Assembly (NCBI RefSeq): GCF_003350475.1 | Contig: NZ_QQAV01000008.1 | Location: 158,507 to 222,506 of the forward strand | Length of the DNA: 64,000 nucleotides | Origin: Pseudacidovorax intermedius | GTDB lineage: Bacteria > Pseudomonadota > Gammaproteobacteria > Burkholderiales > Burkholderiaceae_C | Reading direction: 5' to 3' | Shown here: piece by piece, positions 47,042 to 57,560 of the stretch | Numbering within the stretch: position 1 is the first letter of the stretch | Layout of the letters: each line of letters opens with the position of its first letter | Notes under the pieces: generated by a model | What the model saw: only the letters and a program-made list of their open reading frames with translations | Database searches by the model: none | What the model was told of the DNA's origin: nothing | Made by a program: the position numbers and the translations under genes

Positions 47042-47794
47042 ATGCAAATGATCTGCCCCGACTGGCCGGCGCCGCCTGGCGTGCATGCCCTGTGCACCAC
47101 GCGCGACGGCGGCGTCTCCGGCAGCGCGCAGGGTGGCGGCTGGGCGGGCCTGAACCTGGGCACGCATGTGGGTGACGACCCGGCGGCCGTGGCCGAGAAC
47201 CGCGCCCGGCTGGCCGAGGCCGCTGGTGTGCGTCCCGTCTACCTGCAGCAGGTGCATGGCACGGCCTGCGCGCCGCTCGACGCACGCAGCCCGGATGGCC
47301 TCGAGGCAGACGCCTGCACGACCGCCAAGCCCGGCATCGCCTGCACGATCATGGTGGCCGACTGCCTGCCTGTGTTGTTGTGCGACGCGATGGGCCGGCG
47401 GGTGGCCGCCGCCCATTGCGGCTGGCGCGGCCTGGCGGCGGGCGTGCTCGACAGCGCCTGCGCCGCCTTCGAGCCCGGCAGCGAATTGATGGCCTGGCTC
47501 GGGCCCTGCATCGGCCCGACGGCCTTCGAGGTGGGGCCCGAGGTGCGCGCCGCCTTCCTGGCGCGTGACGAAGGCGCGCAGGCCTGCTTCGTGCCGGGCG
47601 TCGCCGAGGGCAAATGGCTGGCCGACCTGCCGGCCTTGGCGCGACGCCGCCTGGCCGCGCTGGGCGTGCAAAGCGTGCACGGCAACGACGGCAGCGCCGC
47701 CTGGTGCACCGTCGGCAATCCCTCAGTCTTCTTTTCGTACCGGCGCGACGGGCGCGTCAGCGGGCGCTTCGCGGCGCTGGTCTGGCGGGACTGA
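47042..47794 (+). CDS. pgeF: Peptidoglycan editing factor PgeF (multicopper-like, YfiH family)
   Basis: 250 aa. Family metal/active-site segments are all visible: YLQQVHGTA (around residue 68), MVADCLPVLL (around 105) and AAHCGWRGLA (around 125). PgeF proofreads peptidoglycan precursors by removing wrongly added L-Ser in place of L-Ala, and some members have phenol oxidase or nucleoside activity. GGAG at 47030 supports ATG 47042. Follows maiA by 28 bp on the same strand. The last 72 bases overlap an antisense small gene. Confidence 0.92.
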   Translation: MQMICPDWPAPPGVHALCTTRDGGVSGSAQGGGWAGLNLGTHVGDDPAAVAENRARLAEAAGVRPVYLQQVHGTACAPLDARSPDGLEADACTTAKPGIACTIMVADCLPVLLCDAMGRRVAAAHCGWRGLAAGVLDSACAAFEPGSELMAWLGPCIGPTAFEVGPEVRAAFLARDEGAQACFVPGVAEGKWLADLPALARRRLAALGVQSVHGNDGSAAWCTVGNPSVFFSYRRDGRVSGRFAALVWRD

Positions 47795-48019
47795 GGCGGA
47801 AGGTTCCGTCGGCGTCTCCTGCGCCGCCTCCCGCGCACGCCGGGCCCGGCGCCTCGCCGGCGTGGCCAGGATGTAGGCAACGATGCCCATGGGCAGCAGC
47901 CCGTACAGCACGAAGGTGACGATGGCGCCGAGCAGGCTACCGTTGGTGTTCGTGGCCTCGGCCACGGCCATCATCACGGCCACGTAGAGCCAGGCGATCA
48001 CGACGAGATGGAGGAACAC
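47723..48019 (-). CDS. Small membrane protein of unknown function
   Basis: 98 aa with a GTG start. Two membrane helices (residues about 3-20 and 29-49) and a highly charged C-terminal tail (PARRRARRAREAAQE, then Pro/Glu-rich). The hydrophobic pattern and reading direction fit a real gene, yet the 3' 72 bases overlap the end of pgeF on the other strand and no ribosome site is evident. Divergent from phaC by 97 bp. Confidence 0.6.
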   Translation of the reverse strand: MFLHLVVIAWLYVAVMMAVAEATNTNGSLLGAIVTFVLYGLLPMGIVAYILATPARRRARRAREAAQETPTEPSASVPPDQRREAPADAPVAPVRKED

Positions 48020-48116
48020 GGGGCGGCTTTAGAGGTAGGCTTTCCGGGGGAAGAAGGGTCTCGAAAATGCAGGATACTCCGCCGGACCATCCGTCAGGTG
48101 AGGCACCGGAGACTCC

Positions 48117-49850
48117 ATGAACCAGCAAGACGCGAAGGCCCAGATGAACGCCATGTTCGGGCCGTTTCAGCAGGCATTGACCGATGGTTGGGGCAAGGCG
48201 ATGAGCGCCTTCGGCCAGCTCGGCAACGGCGGCAGCTTCGGCGGCGCAGCGCAGCCCGAGTTGCCGCGTTTCTCCTTCGATCCGGGGCGCCTGCAGGCCA
48301 TCCAGCAGCAGTATGTGGAAGAGGCCGGCGCCCTGTGGCGCCAGGGCCTCTCGGTGCCGCCGCCGGGCGACAAGCGCTTCGCGGGCGAAGGCTGGGCGGC
48401 CAACCCCATGGCCGCCTTCTCGGCCGCGGCCTATCTGCTCAATGCCCGCACGCTGCTGGCCATGACCGAGGCGGTCGAGGCCGACGCCAAGACCCAGGCC
48501 CGGCTGCGCTTCGCGGTCGAGCAGTGGATGGCCGCTTCGGCGCCCAGCAACTTCCTGGCCTTCAATGCCGAGGCGCAGCAGAAGGCCCTCAAGACGCAGG
48601 GCGAGAGCATCGCCCGCGGCATGCAGAACCTGATGCACGACATGCGCCAGGGCCATGTCAGCATGACGGACGAGAGCGCGTTCGAGGTCGGCCGCAACGT
48701 GGCCACCACCGAAGGTGCCGTCGTGTTCGAGAATGAACTGTTCCAGCTCATCGAATACAAGCCGCTGGGCGACAAGGTGCACGAACGCCCGCTGCTGCTG
48801 GTGCCGCCCTGCATCAACAAGTTCTACATCCTCGACCTGCAGCCCGACAACTCCCTGGTGCGCCATGCCGTCGAGCAGGGCCACCGCACCTTCGTCGTCA
48901 GCTGGCGCAATCCCGACGAGTCGCTGGCCCACACCACCTGGGACGACTACATCGAGAAAGGCGCCATCACCGCAATCCGCGCGGTGCAGGCCATCAGCGG
49001 CCAGGACAAGCGCGGCGGCAAGATCAACGTGCTGGGCTTCTGCGTGGGCGGCACCATCCTGGGCACGGCGCTGGCCGTGCTCGCGGCGCGCGGCCAGAAG
49101 CCGGCGGCCTCGGTCACCTTCCTGACCACGCTGCTGCGCTTCGAGGACACCGGCATCCTCGACGTCTTCATCGACGAGGCTTTCGTGCGCTTCCGCGAGA
49201 TGCAGATGGGCCAGGGTGGCCTGATGCCCGGCGCCGACCTGGCGGCCACCTTCAGCTTCCTGCGGCCCAACGACCTGGTCTGGAACTACGTGGTGGGCAA
49301 CTACCTCAAGGGCGAGTCGCCGCCGCCCTTCGACCTGCTGTACTGGAACAGCGACGCCACCAACCTGCCCGGGCCGATGTACGCCTGGTACCTGCGCAAC
49401 ACCTACCTCGAAGACAAGCTGGCCGACAAGGACGCGGTCACGGTCTGCGGCGAGAAGGTGGACCTGGGCCGCATCGACATCCCGGCCTACATCTACGGCT
49501 CGCGCGAGGACCACATCGTGCCCATCGGCGGCGCTTACGCCACCACGCAGCTGCTGTCGGGGCCGATGCGCTTCGTGATGGGCGCCTCGGGCCACATCGC
49601 CGGCGTGATCAACCCGCCTGCCAAGAAGAAGCGCAGCCACTGGTTGCGCGAGGACGACAGCTTTCCGACCACGCATGCCCAATGGCTGGAGGGCGCCACC
49701 GAGCACCCGGGCAGTTGGTGGACCGACTGGGACGCTTGGCTCAAGCGCCATGCCGGCAAGCAGATCGCCGCGCCCAAGGCCTATGGCAACGGCACCGCCT
49801 ACAAGGCCATCGAGCCCGCGCCAGGCCGCTACGTCAAGGCCAAGGCCTGA
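48117..49850 (+). CDS. phaC: Class I polyhydroxyalkanoate synthase
   Basis: 577 aa. Polymerises (R)-3-hydroxyacyl-CoA into storage granules. The lipase-like box GFCVGG holds catalytic Cys309. The other triad residues are Asp in SREDHIVP and His in SGHIAGVINPP. PhaC_N and alpha/beta hydrolase domains are in normal order and the length is near class I norms (about 590). Followed after 43 bp by phaA. phaB (acetoacetyl-CoA reductase) is absent from the window. A 97 bp upstream gap probably carries the promoter. Confidence 0.95.
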   Translation: MNQQDAKAQMNAMFGPFQQALTDGWGKAMSAFGQLGNGGSFGGAAQPELPRFSFDPGRLQAIQQQYVEEAGALWRQGLSVPPPGDKRFAGEGWAANPMAAFSAAAYLLNARTLLAMTEAVEADAKTQARLRFAVEQWMAASAPSNFLAFNAEAQQKALKTQGESIARGMQNLMHDMRQGHVSMTDESAFEVGRNVATTEGAVVFENELFQLIEYKPLGDKVHERPLLLVPPCINKFYILDLQPDNSLVRHAVEQGHRTFVVSWRNPDESLAHTTWDDYIEKGAITAIRAVQAISGQDKRGGKINVLGFCVGGTILGTALAVLAARGQKPAASVTFLTTLLRFEDTGILDVFIDEAFVRFREMQMGQGGLMPGADLAATFSFLRPNDLVWNYVVGNYLKGESPPPFDLLYWNSDATNLPGPMYAWYLRNTYLEDKLADKDAVTVCGEKVDLGRIDIPAYIYGSREDHIVPIGGAYATTQLLSGPMRFVMGASGHIAGVINPPAKKKRSHWLREDDSFPTTHAQWLEGATEHPGSWWTDWDAWLKRHAGKQIAAPKAYGNGTAYKAIEPAPGRYVKAKA

Positions 49851-49893
49851 TCCTCCCACCCATCCCATTCGATTTCACTGAAGAGAGAGCACC

Positions 49894-51072
<1,179 letters not shown>

Positions 51073-51119
51073 TCCCTGCTGTTGCGGTCGGCCCTGCGGC
51101 CGGCTGTGTCGCGATCCAC

Positions 51120-51142
51120 CAGGCCCGGCATGTCCGGGCCTG
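51120..51142 (+). terminator. Terminator hairpin after phaA
   Basis: CAGGCCCGG and CCGGGCCTG pair over nine bases around CATGT, followed by TTGCTTTC. It lies 47 bp after the phaA stop and just before the convergent diguanylate cyclase gene ends. Confidence 0.6.
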
Positions 51143-51148
51143 TTGCTT

Positions 51149-52948
51149 TCAGGGGGTGGCCATGTCGCCCGCGAAGCTGAATCCGGGCGCGTGCGACTGC
51201 TGCTTGCTGTGGTACATCGCCCGGTCGGCGGCGCGCAGCAGCGCGTCGAGGCTGTCGCCTTCCTGCGGACGGCATGCGATGCCGATGCTCATGCCGACGC
51301 GCAGGCCCTGGCCTTCCCAGTCGACCGGCAGTGCGGCTTGGGCGAGCAGGCGTTGCGCCAGGGCGGCCAGCGCCTCGCGGTGGGGGTCGCCCGCCACGAG
51401 CAAGGCGAATTCATCGCCACCGAGGCGCGCCACCAGGTCCGAATCGCGCACCGACTCGCGCAGGCGCCCCGCCAGCGCCGCAAGCACGGCGTCGCCGGCT
51501 GCATGGCCGTGGCGGTCGTTCACGGCCTTGAAGCCATCCAGGTCCAGCAGCAGCACGGCGAAGGGGCGGCCCTCGCGCAGCCATCGGTCGGCCTGAACTT
51601 CCAGGCCGGCGCGGCTGGCCACGCCGGTGAGCGAGTCGGTGCGCAGGGCGTCGACCAGTTCAAGGTTGTGGACCGCCAGCGCCTGCTCGGAGCGCAGCAC
51701 CAGCCGCAGGCGCGACGCGGTCGCCACGGCGAACACGACCAGTTCAAGCACCAGTGCCCCCTGGGTCAGGTTCATCTGACCGGGCCGCCAGCTCAGCCAG
51801 CCCCAGCTGGCGAAGACGATGGCGCCCACGGCGAGCAGGAGCAGTGCAACGCCCACGCAGTACAGCACCGCCGGCCAGTAGCGCCGCCGACCTGCCACGA
51901 TGGCGCCAGCCAGCAGCACGGCGGAGGCCAGGACGACCGACGCCTGCACCAGGTTGAAGGTCAGCAGCGGATGCGGCCCGAAGAGACCGTAGATGGCTGC
52001 CACGCCCAGCGCGGCCAGCAGGCCAACCACCAGCCGGTCGAGCCAGGGCGCGAACTGCCGCAGGTTGAGCAGTCGACGCCCGAACTGCAGCTTGCAGATC
52101 GCCCACAGCGCGGGCATGAGCGTGTACGAGACGCCCGCGGCCCACGGCCAGTTGGCGAAGGGATAGCGCAGAACATGTCCGTTGAAGCCCGCGATGGCCC
52201 CCAGCGCGCACAGGCAGGAGAGCAGGTAATACACGTAGATCGCCTCGCCGAAGACCAGCAGCAGCACCAGGCCGTACACCAGCAGGCCGATCAGGATGCC
52301 GTAGCTGATGCCGTCGAACATGCGCTTGTCCTGGGTGGATTCCAGGTAGTCGGCGGTGCGCCAGACGCGCATGTCGTAGACGCGGGAGAAGGTGGACTCC
52401 GCGCGCACGTAGACCGTGTAGGGCTGCGCGTCGGGCAGGTGGAAGCGCCAGGCCATCTGCTCGGACGAGGCCGGGCGCGTGCGCCACGGATGGCGCATGC
52501 CCGTTACCACGGGCTCGGCCAGCGCATGGCCGTCGGGCGCGAAGGGGCCGTAGAAGCGCATTTCGTGCGTGGACACCGAGGGCACCAGCAGCAGCCATTC
52601 CTGCGGCGCGTCGGCCGGGTCCGCCAGACGCAGCTGGAACTTGAACCACAGCACCCGGTCGGCCTCGCGTCCCAGCAGCGGATCGTCAGGCAGGGCGAAG
52701 CGCGACTGCCATTCGGGTTGGCGCACGTCGTCGAGCGTGAGGCGGCGGCTGGTGTCGTCCAGCACCTGCAGGTGCCAGGCCAGCGGCAGGCCTCCAGCCT
52801 GGCGGCTGATGGCGACGGGCGCCTGCCGCTCGGACGGCGAGGGGGCGATGGCCTGCGCCACGGCCAAGGCCGTCAGCCCCAGCCAGAGCAGCGCGCCGAG
52901 GCACAGCCTGCGCCAGTGGCGTGCACCTGCCGCAGCGTTGGGCCTCAT
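51149..52948 (-). CDS. 7TM-DISM diguanylate cyclase
   Basis: 599 aa. Signal segment near residues 15-32, a periplasmic DISMED2 beta domain (about 45-190), a 7TMR-DISM membrane block (about 205-400), and a C-terminal GGDEF domain with intact RLGGDEFALL (near residue 510). Probably makes cyclic-di-GMP in response to a periplasmic ligand, perhaps a carbohydrate. The ATG overlaps the stop of the deoxyribosyltransferase-like gene by four bases. A much longer upstream extension is shadow. Confidence 0.9.
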   Translation of the reverse strand: MRPNAAAGARHWRRLCLGALLWLGLTALAVAQAIAPSPSERQAPVAISRQAGGLPLAWHLQVLDDTSRRLTLDDVRQPEWQSRFALPDDPLLGREADRVLWFKFQLRLADPADAPQEWLLLVPSVSTHEMRFYGPFAPDGHALAEPVVTGMRHPWRTRPASSEQMAWRFHLPDAQPYTVYVRAESTFSRVYDMRVWRTADYLESTQDKRMFDGISYGILIGLLVYGLVLLLVFGEAIYVYYLLSCLCALGAIAGFNGHVLRYPFANWPWAAGVSYTLMPALWAICKLQFGRRLLNLRQFAPWLDRLVVGLLAALGVAAIYGLFGPHPLLTFNLVQASVVLASAVLLAGAIVAGRRRYWPAVLYCVGVALLLLAVGAIVFASWGWLSWRPGQMNLTQGALVLELVVFAVATASRLRLVLRSEQALAVHNLELVDALRTDSLTGVASRAGLEVQADRWLREGRPFAVLLLDLDGFKAVNDRHGHAAGDAVLAALAGRLRESVRDSDLVARLGGDEFALLVAGDPHREALAALAQRLLAQAALPVDWEGQGLRVGMSIGIACRPQEGDSLDALLRAADRAMYHSKQQSHAPGFSFAGDMATP

Positions 52949-53499
52949 GGGGCGCCGGCCCCCAGCAGACGGGCGAGCAGCCGGATCGCGCTGGCGGCGT
53001 CCTCGGCCAATGGCGTGGAGCCCGTGAGCATCAGGTTCAGCCGCTGTCCACGGCCTTCGACCTCGGTGCCGTCCGCCTGATCGCGCAGCACGCCGTTGGC
53101 ATCGGTGTGGCAGGGCCGTGCGGCCCGGACCCGGTCCGCATAGCTGCCGACCGGCACCCCGTAGGCCACCACCGGCTTGCCCAGCGCGATGGCGAAGCCG
53201 ACCTCGAAGACCGTGCCCGAATCGGGCTCCAGCCCACGGAAGCACTGCAGGTTGGCGATCACGCCGCCGCAACCGCGGATCAGGTCGACGTTGCCCTGGT
53301 AGATGCGGCGGGCCTCCTCGTCGTCGCCCACGGCACCGGCCAGGTCGAGCTCGGCATCGGAAGGCGCCACGCCTTCCAGGCCGCAGGCACTGCACAGCCG
53401 CTTGAGTTCGCGGAACACGGCCGGATGGTCGGGCCGGAATATGTCCGGGCCCGCCAGGTAGACGCGCGGGCGCAGGGGGTCTGCATTCATCGCGCGCAT
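52945..53499 (-). CDS. Nucleoside 2-deoxyribosyltransferase family protein
   Basis: 184 aa. The NDT fold is shown by VYLAGPDIF (around residue 13), a GGVIANLQCFRG strand and SGTVFEVGFAIALGKPVV, which carries the conserved Glu that acts as nucleophile. The family transfers deoxyribose between bases or hydrolyses nucleotides. Start could be 53499 or, three codons in, MNADPL at 53490. Overlaps the downstream diguanylate cyclase gene, which is unusual. Confidence 0.88.
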   Translation of the reverse strand: MRAMNADPLRPRVYLAGPDIFRPDHPAVFRELKRLCSACGLEGVAPSDAELDLAGAVGDDEEARRIYQGNVDLIRGCGGVIANLQCFRGLEPDSGTVFEVGFAIALGKPVVAYGVPVGSYADRVRAARPCHTDANGVLRDQADGTEVEGRGQRLNLMLTGSTPLAEDAASAIRLLARLLGAGAP

Positions 53500-53609
53500 T
53501 TTCGCGGCCAGACCCGTGTTTGGTGATGACGAAGACCATAAGCCGTGCTGATGGCTGCCGCCGCAGACGCGATGGCCGCGGCGCCGCTCGGCCGCCTAGC
53601 ATCGGGCCC

Positions 53610-54395
53610 ATGCGCGCTGCCCTGCCTTTCTCGACCCTGGATTCGCCCGGCGCAGAGGCGCAGCCTGGTCTGGCGCCCATCGGCATCCTGGGGGGCATGG
53701 GCCCGCTGGCCACCGTGGACTTCATGCGCAAGATCCTGGCGGCGACGCCCGCTCGCTGCGACCAGGAACACCTGCCGCTGCTGGTCAGTTCCATTCCCCA
53801 GATTCCTGATCGGACGGCCGCCTTTCTCGGCGAGGGCACGTCGCCGCTGCCAGCCCTGGTGTCCAGCGCCAGGCGGCTGGCGGATGCGGGCGCCCGGCTG
53901 CTGGTCATGCCCTGCAACACGGCGCACCTCTGGTTCGAGCCGCTGCAGGCCACGCTGGGCCTGCCCATGCTCCACTTGGTGGATGCGGCGTTGGGTGAGG
54001 CGGTGAGCCAGACGCCGGCAGGGGCCGCGATCGGGCTGCTGGCCACGCGCGCCACGCAGGCGTCGGGCCTGTACGTGCAGCGCGCCGACGCCTCCGTACG
54101 CTGGCTGATGCCGACGCCGGACGAATTGGCGCGGTGGGTGATGCCGGGCATCCAGGCCATCAAGGCCGGCGATCTGGCGCAGGGCGCGACCTGCCTGCGG
54201 CAGGCGGCCCAGGCCCTGGCCGACCGCGGCGCAGGCTCGCTGGTGCTGGGCTGCACGGAGATCCCGCTGGCGCTCGATGCCGAGCGGGCCGGGCTGCCGG
54301 TGATCGATGCCACGGCCGCCCTGGCGCGGGCCACGGTGGCCTGGGCCCTGGCGCAACGCGCAGCAGCGCCGGTGCGGGCGAACGTTCCGGCCTGA
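53610..54395 (+). CDS. Aspartate/glutamate racemase family protein
   Basis: 261 aa. N-terminal PIGILGGMGPLATVDF identifies the family. The two catalytic cysteines are C102 in MPCNTAH and C215 in LGCTEIPL. Cofactor-independent racemisation of an acidic amino acid is likely. Which one is not shown. ATG 53610 is preferred over the upstream GTG-like start at 53520. Lies alone and converges on a LysR gene. Confidence 0.9.
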   Translation: MRAALPFSTLDSPGAEAQPGLAPIGILGGMGPLATVDFMRKILAATPARCDQEHLPLLVSSIPQIPDRTAAFLGEGTSPLPALVSSARRLADAGARLLVMPCNTAHLWFEPLQATLGLPMLHLVDAALGEAVSQTPAGAAIGLLATRATQASGLYVQRADASVRWLMPTPDELARWVMPGIQAIKAGDLAQGATCLRQAAQALADRGAGSLVLGCTEIPLALDAERAGLPVIDATAALARATVAWALAQRAAAPVRANVPA

Positions 54396-54469
54396 CCCCC
54401 GGCTCCTTCTGGGCGCCCTGCTGCCTGGGCGTGCCGGCCCGTGGACCCGGCGAGGCTGCCGCCGGCCGA

Positions 54470-55360
54470 TCAGCGGGGCTCGGCGGTGACCGACCGCAGC
54501 GCCTTCAGGAAGTCGGCGACCGCCCGCGGCGAGCGCACCCCCTGCGGCAGCAACGCGCGCACCTCGACCGTGATCTCGGGCAGCAGCGTGCGCACATGCA
54601 GCGTTTCGTCGCGCCGTGCCTGCGCGGTGAAGGAATCGACGATGGCCGGGCCGAAGCCCTGCTCGGCCAGCACCAGCGCGATGTGGTGCGTCTGCACCGT
54701 GATGCCGCCGGTGGGCGCCACGCCCAGGCGGGACCACTGCTCGGCCAGCATGGTGCCGATGGGGTCGCGCTCGTCGATGCGGATGATGGGGCTGCGCAGC
54801 ACCTCGTCCAGGGCCACGGTGGGGCGGGCATCGGCGCCGGCATGGTCCACGCGCGAGACGCACACCAGCCGGCCGCTCGCGATGGCTTCCTCGTGCAGGG
54901 CCGGATGCGGCGCGCTGCCATAGACCACACCCACGTCGCCCTCGTGCAGCGCCATTGCCTGCGCAATCTCGCGCGAATGCAGGGTGCGGATGGTGACCGG
55001 CATGTCGGGATGGCGGCGCTTGAAGACGGCCAACGCATCGGGCAGCGCCCGCACCGCCAGCGACGGCACGATCAGCACGCGCAGCGGTGTGCCCTCGTCG
55101 CGGCCGAGCGCCAGCGCCACACGGCGCACCCGCTCCAGTTGCGCCATCAGCGGCTGCACCTCGGCATACAGCGCCTGCGCCTCGGCCGTCGGCACCAGCC
55201 GGTTGCGCTGCCGCGTGAACAGGGCATAGCCCAACTGGAGTTCAGCGTGCTGCAGGGTCTGGGTCGCGGCTGGCTGCGTCACATGCAGAAGCCGGGCGGC
55301 GGCGCTCACGCTGCCCGTCAGCATGACGGCGTGGAAGACCTCGAGGTGCTTGAGCTTCAT
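54470..55360 (-). CDS. LysR-family transcriptional regulator
   Basis: 296 aa. Winged helix-turn-helix at residues about 1-60 (MKLKHLEVFHAVMLTGSVSAAARLLHVTQPAATQTLQHAE) and a substrate-binding domain from about 90 to 290. The N-terminal pattern is close to regulators that read amino acids or opines (OccR-like, KLxxLEVFHAVM). It lies downstream of folA on the same strand and convergent with the racemase gene, with no obvious divergently transcribed target. Confidence 0.9.
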   Translation of the reverse strand: MKLKHLEVFHAVMLTGSVSAAARLLHVTQPAATQTLQHAELQLGYALFTRQRNRLVPTAEAQALYAEVQPLMAQLERVRRVALALGRDEGTPLRVLIVPSLAVRALPDALAVFKRRHPDMPVTIRTLHSREIAQAMALHEGDVGVVYGSAPHPALHEEAIASGRLVCVSRVDHAGADARPTVALDEVLRSPIIRIDERDPIGTMLAEQWSRLGVAPTGGITVQTHHIALVLAEQGFGPAIVDSFTAQARRDETLHVRTLLPEITVEVRALLPQGVRSPRAVADFLKALRSVTAEPR

Positions 55361-55389
55361 CGGCGGACGCGGTGGACGCCGGACGGCGC

Positions 55390-55884
55390 TCAGCCCCGCT
55401 CGTAGGTCACGAAAGCAAAGGGCAAGGCCTCGGGCGCGGCGCTGACGTGTGCTTCCCGCACCGTTTCACGCCAGCCGGGATCGAGCACCGGTGCGAAGGC
55501 ATCGCCCTCGTAGTCGCGGTCGATCTCGGTGACGACGGCCCGTTGCGCCAGCGGCGCCGCCTCGGCATAGAGCTGGGCGCCGCCGATCACCCACAGTTCG
55601 GGTACGGCGCCCGCGGCGGCGATGGCTTCGGCCAGGCTGCCGGCGCGCACGGCGCCCTCCGCCTGCCAGGCCGCCTGACGTGTGACGACGATGTTGGTGC
55701 GTCCGGGCAGCGGCCGGAAGCGCGGCGGCAGCGAATCCCAGGTGCGGCGGCCCATGATGACCGGGCAGCCGCGGGTCTGGGCGCGGAAGTGCGCCATGTC
55801 CTCGGGCAGGTGCCAGGGCAGGGCGTTGTCCTTGCCGATGACGCCGTTGGCGGCACGGGCGAAGATCAGGTTCAAGCGGCCCAT
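55390..55884 (-). CDS. folA: Dihydrofolate reductase
   Basis: 164 aa, the normal size. NADPH-dependent reduction of dihydrofolate made by ThyA. Conserved elements: LIFARAANGVIGKDNALPWHLPEDM with the active-site acid (Glu/Asp near residue 28), PVIMGRRTWDSLP, RTNIVVTRQ and LWVIGGAQLYAEA. Start ATG 55884 lies 16 bp after thyA. The pair forms a folate-recycling operon. Confidence 0.95.
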   Translation of the reverse strand: MGRLNLIFARAANGVIGKDNALPWHLPEDMAHFRAQTRGCPVIMGRRTWDSLPPRFRPLPGRTNIVVTRQAAWQAEGAVRAGSLAEAIAAAGAVPELWVIGGAQLYAEAAPLAQRAVVTEIDRDYEGDAFAPVLDPGWRETVREAHVSAAPEALPFAFVTYERG

Positions 55885-55900
55885 CGGCGAAGCGCCTGCT

Positions 55901-56722
55901 TCAGACGGCCACCGGCGCCTTGATGGCCGGGTGCGGGTCGTAGCCTTCGAACTCGAAGTCCTCGAACTGGTAGTCGAAGATGCTCGCGGGCCGGCGCTTG
56001 ATGTGCAGCGTCGGGTAGGGGCGCGGCTCGCGCGAGAGCTGCAGCGCCACCTGCTCGGCATGGTTGCTGTAGATGTGGCAGTCGCCGCCGGTCCAGATGA
56101 AGTCGCCCACCTCCAGGTCGCACTGCTGCGCCAGCATGTGGGTCAGCAGCGCATAGCTGGCGATGTTGAAGGGCACGCCCAGGAAGATGTCGGCGCTGCG
56201 CTGGTAGAGCTGGCATGACAGCCGGCCTTCGGCCACGTAGAACTGGAAGAAGGCATGGCAGGGCATCAGCGCCATCTTCGAGAGTTCGGCCACGTTCCAG
56301 GCGCTCACGATGATGCGGCGCGAGTCGGGGTTGGTCTTGAGCTGTTCGACCACCTGGGCGATCTGGTCGATGTGACCGCCATCGGGCGTGGGCCAGCTGC
56401 GCCACTGCACGCCGTACACGGGGCCGAGGTCGCCGTCCTCGCGCGCCCATTCGTCCCAGATCGTCACGCCGCGCTCACGCAGCCAGTTGTTGTCGGACGA
56501 GCCCGCCAGGAACCACAGCAGCTCGTGGATGATGGACTTGAGGTGGACCTTTTTCGTCGTGACCAGCGGAAAGCCCTCGCGCAGGTCGAAGCGCATCTGG
56601 TGGCCGAACACGCTCCTGGTGCCCGTGCCGGTGCGGTCCGCCTTGAACACGCCGTGCGTGTCCACATGGCGCATGAAGTCTTCGTACTGGGAGCGGATGG
56701 GGCGGGTGTCGGCGCGGGTCAT
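55901..56722 (-). CDS. thyA: Thymidylate synthase
   Basis: 273 aa. Methylates dUMP to dTMP. Catalytic C155 is in [12 protein letters not shown], with [19 protein letters not shown] and the [14 protein letters not shown]-terminus, which closes over the active site. E. coli ThyA is 264 aa. Upstream of folA in one operon on the - strand, giving both halves of the thymidylate cycle. Confidence 0.96.
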   Translation of the reverse strand: MTRADTRPIRSQYEDFMRHVDTHGVFKADRTGTGTRSVFGHQMRFDLREGFPLVTTKKVHLKSIIHELLWFLAGSSDNNWLRERGVTIWDEWAREDGDLGPVYGVQWRSWPTPDGGHIDQIAQVVEQLKTNPDSRRIIVSAWNVAELSKMALMPCHAFFQFYVAEGRLSCQLYQRSADIFLGVPFNIASYALLTHMLAQQCDLEVGDFIWTGGDCHIYSNHAEQVALQLSREPRPYPTLHIKRRPASIFDYQFEDFEFEGYDPHPAIKAPVAV

Positions 56723-56748
56723 GGGCGGTCGGAAAAGCAGGCGGGATT

Positions 56749-57525
56749 CTAGAAGGCGCCCTCTGGCAGCGCAGGGCCGGTGCCGACTTCAGCAAGCGGC
56801 GCCGAGAGCGCCCGCAGGCGCTGCCGGGCCTCGCTTGCCGGGTCGACCGGCTGCTGGTTCTTCGCCTGCAGATAGTGGTGGGTGAAGACGTCCAGGTAGG
56901 CGTCGAGCGTGCGGGCCGCCTGCGGCTCGCCGGCGAGTTCGAGGCACAGCGCGGCGACCTCGCTGGTGCACAGATGGTGTTCGTGACAGGTCTGACGCAG
57001 GCGGTACTGCGACAGCCGCGTGGGCGACAGGCTCAGCACGGGAAAGTCGTCGAGGTAGGGGCTGCGCCTGAACATCTTGCGCGCCTCGGTCCAGGTGGCA
57101 TCGAGCAGCACGAATAGCGGCCGTCGTGCCTCTGCGCCTCCCGCCGCTGGAGGCAGGACTTCGACCACGCGTTCGGGCGCGGCGTACTGTCCGGGAAACA
57201 CCACGAACGGCTGCCATTGCGGGTCGCGCAGCAGCGCCAGCAGGGCGGGGTCGGGCTGCGTGCGGGTCCAGCCGAAGGCGAAGGTGTCGGGCACCACATC
57301 GGCGACCAGCCAGCCGGTGTTGGTGGGCTTGAGCGGCTCGATGTCGGCCATGAGCAGGCACACGCCCGCGCGCACGGTCAACGCCGGCCGCAGGGCGCAC
57401 AGGCAGTGGCTGGGCACCAGGCGGCAGGCCGGGCAACGCTCGCGCTTGAAGCCGCCGCGCGCCATGAATGGTTTGGTGCTGCGCGCGAGACGGTCCGCAC
57501 GCAGGCGGGCGACGGAATGGGGCAT
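56749..57525 (-). CDS. DTW-domain tRNA-uridine aminocarboxypropyltransferase
   Basis: 258 aa. Zinc-binding Cys cluster near the N-terminus ([13 protein letters not shown], residues about 31-43) and the DTW motif in [13 protein letters not shown] (around residue 143) identify the TapT/YfiP family, which adds a 3-amino-3-carboxypropyl group from S-adenosylmethionine to a tRNA uridine. C-terminal [10 protein letters not shown] is also typical. Ends 27 bp before the thyA start on the same strand. Confidence 0.9.
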   Translation of the reverse strand: MPHSVARLRADRLARSTKPFMARGGFKRERCPACRLVPSHCLCALRPALTVRAGVCLLMADIEPLKPTNTGWLVADVVPDTFAFGWTRTQPDPALLALLRDPQWQPFVVFPGQYAAPERVVEVLPPAAGGAEARRPLFVLLDATWTEARKMFRRSPYLDDFPVLSLSPTRLSQYRLRQTCHEHHLCTSEVAALCLELAGEPQAARTLDAYLDVFTHHYLQAKNQQPVDPASEARQRLRALSAPLAEVGTGPALPEGAF

Positions 57526-57560
57526 GCAGGGGTGTCCCGGGTTCCGGGGCGCGCAGGCGT

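Noticed and set aside
52949..54334. Upstream extension of the diguanylate cyclase frame
   Set aside because: It runs through the deoxyribosyltransferase and racemase genes in other frames. The ATG at 52948 gives a normal signal segment and a four-base overlap.
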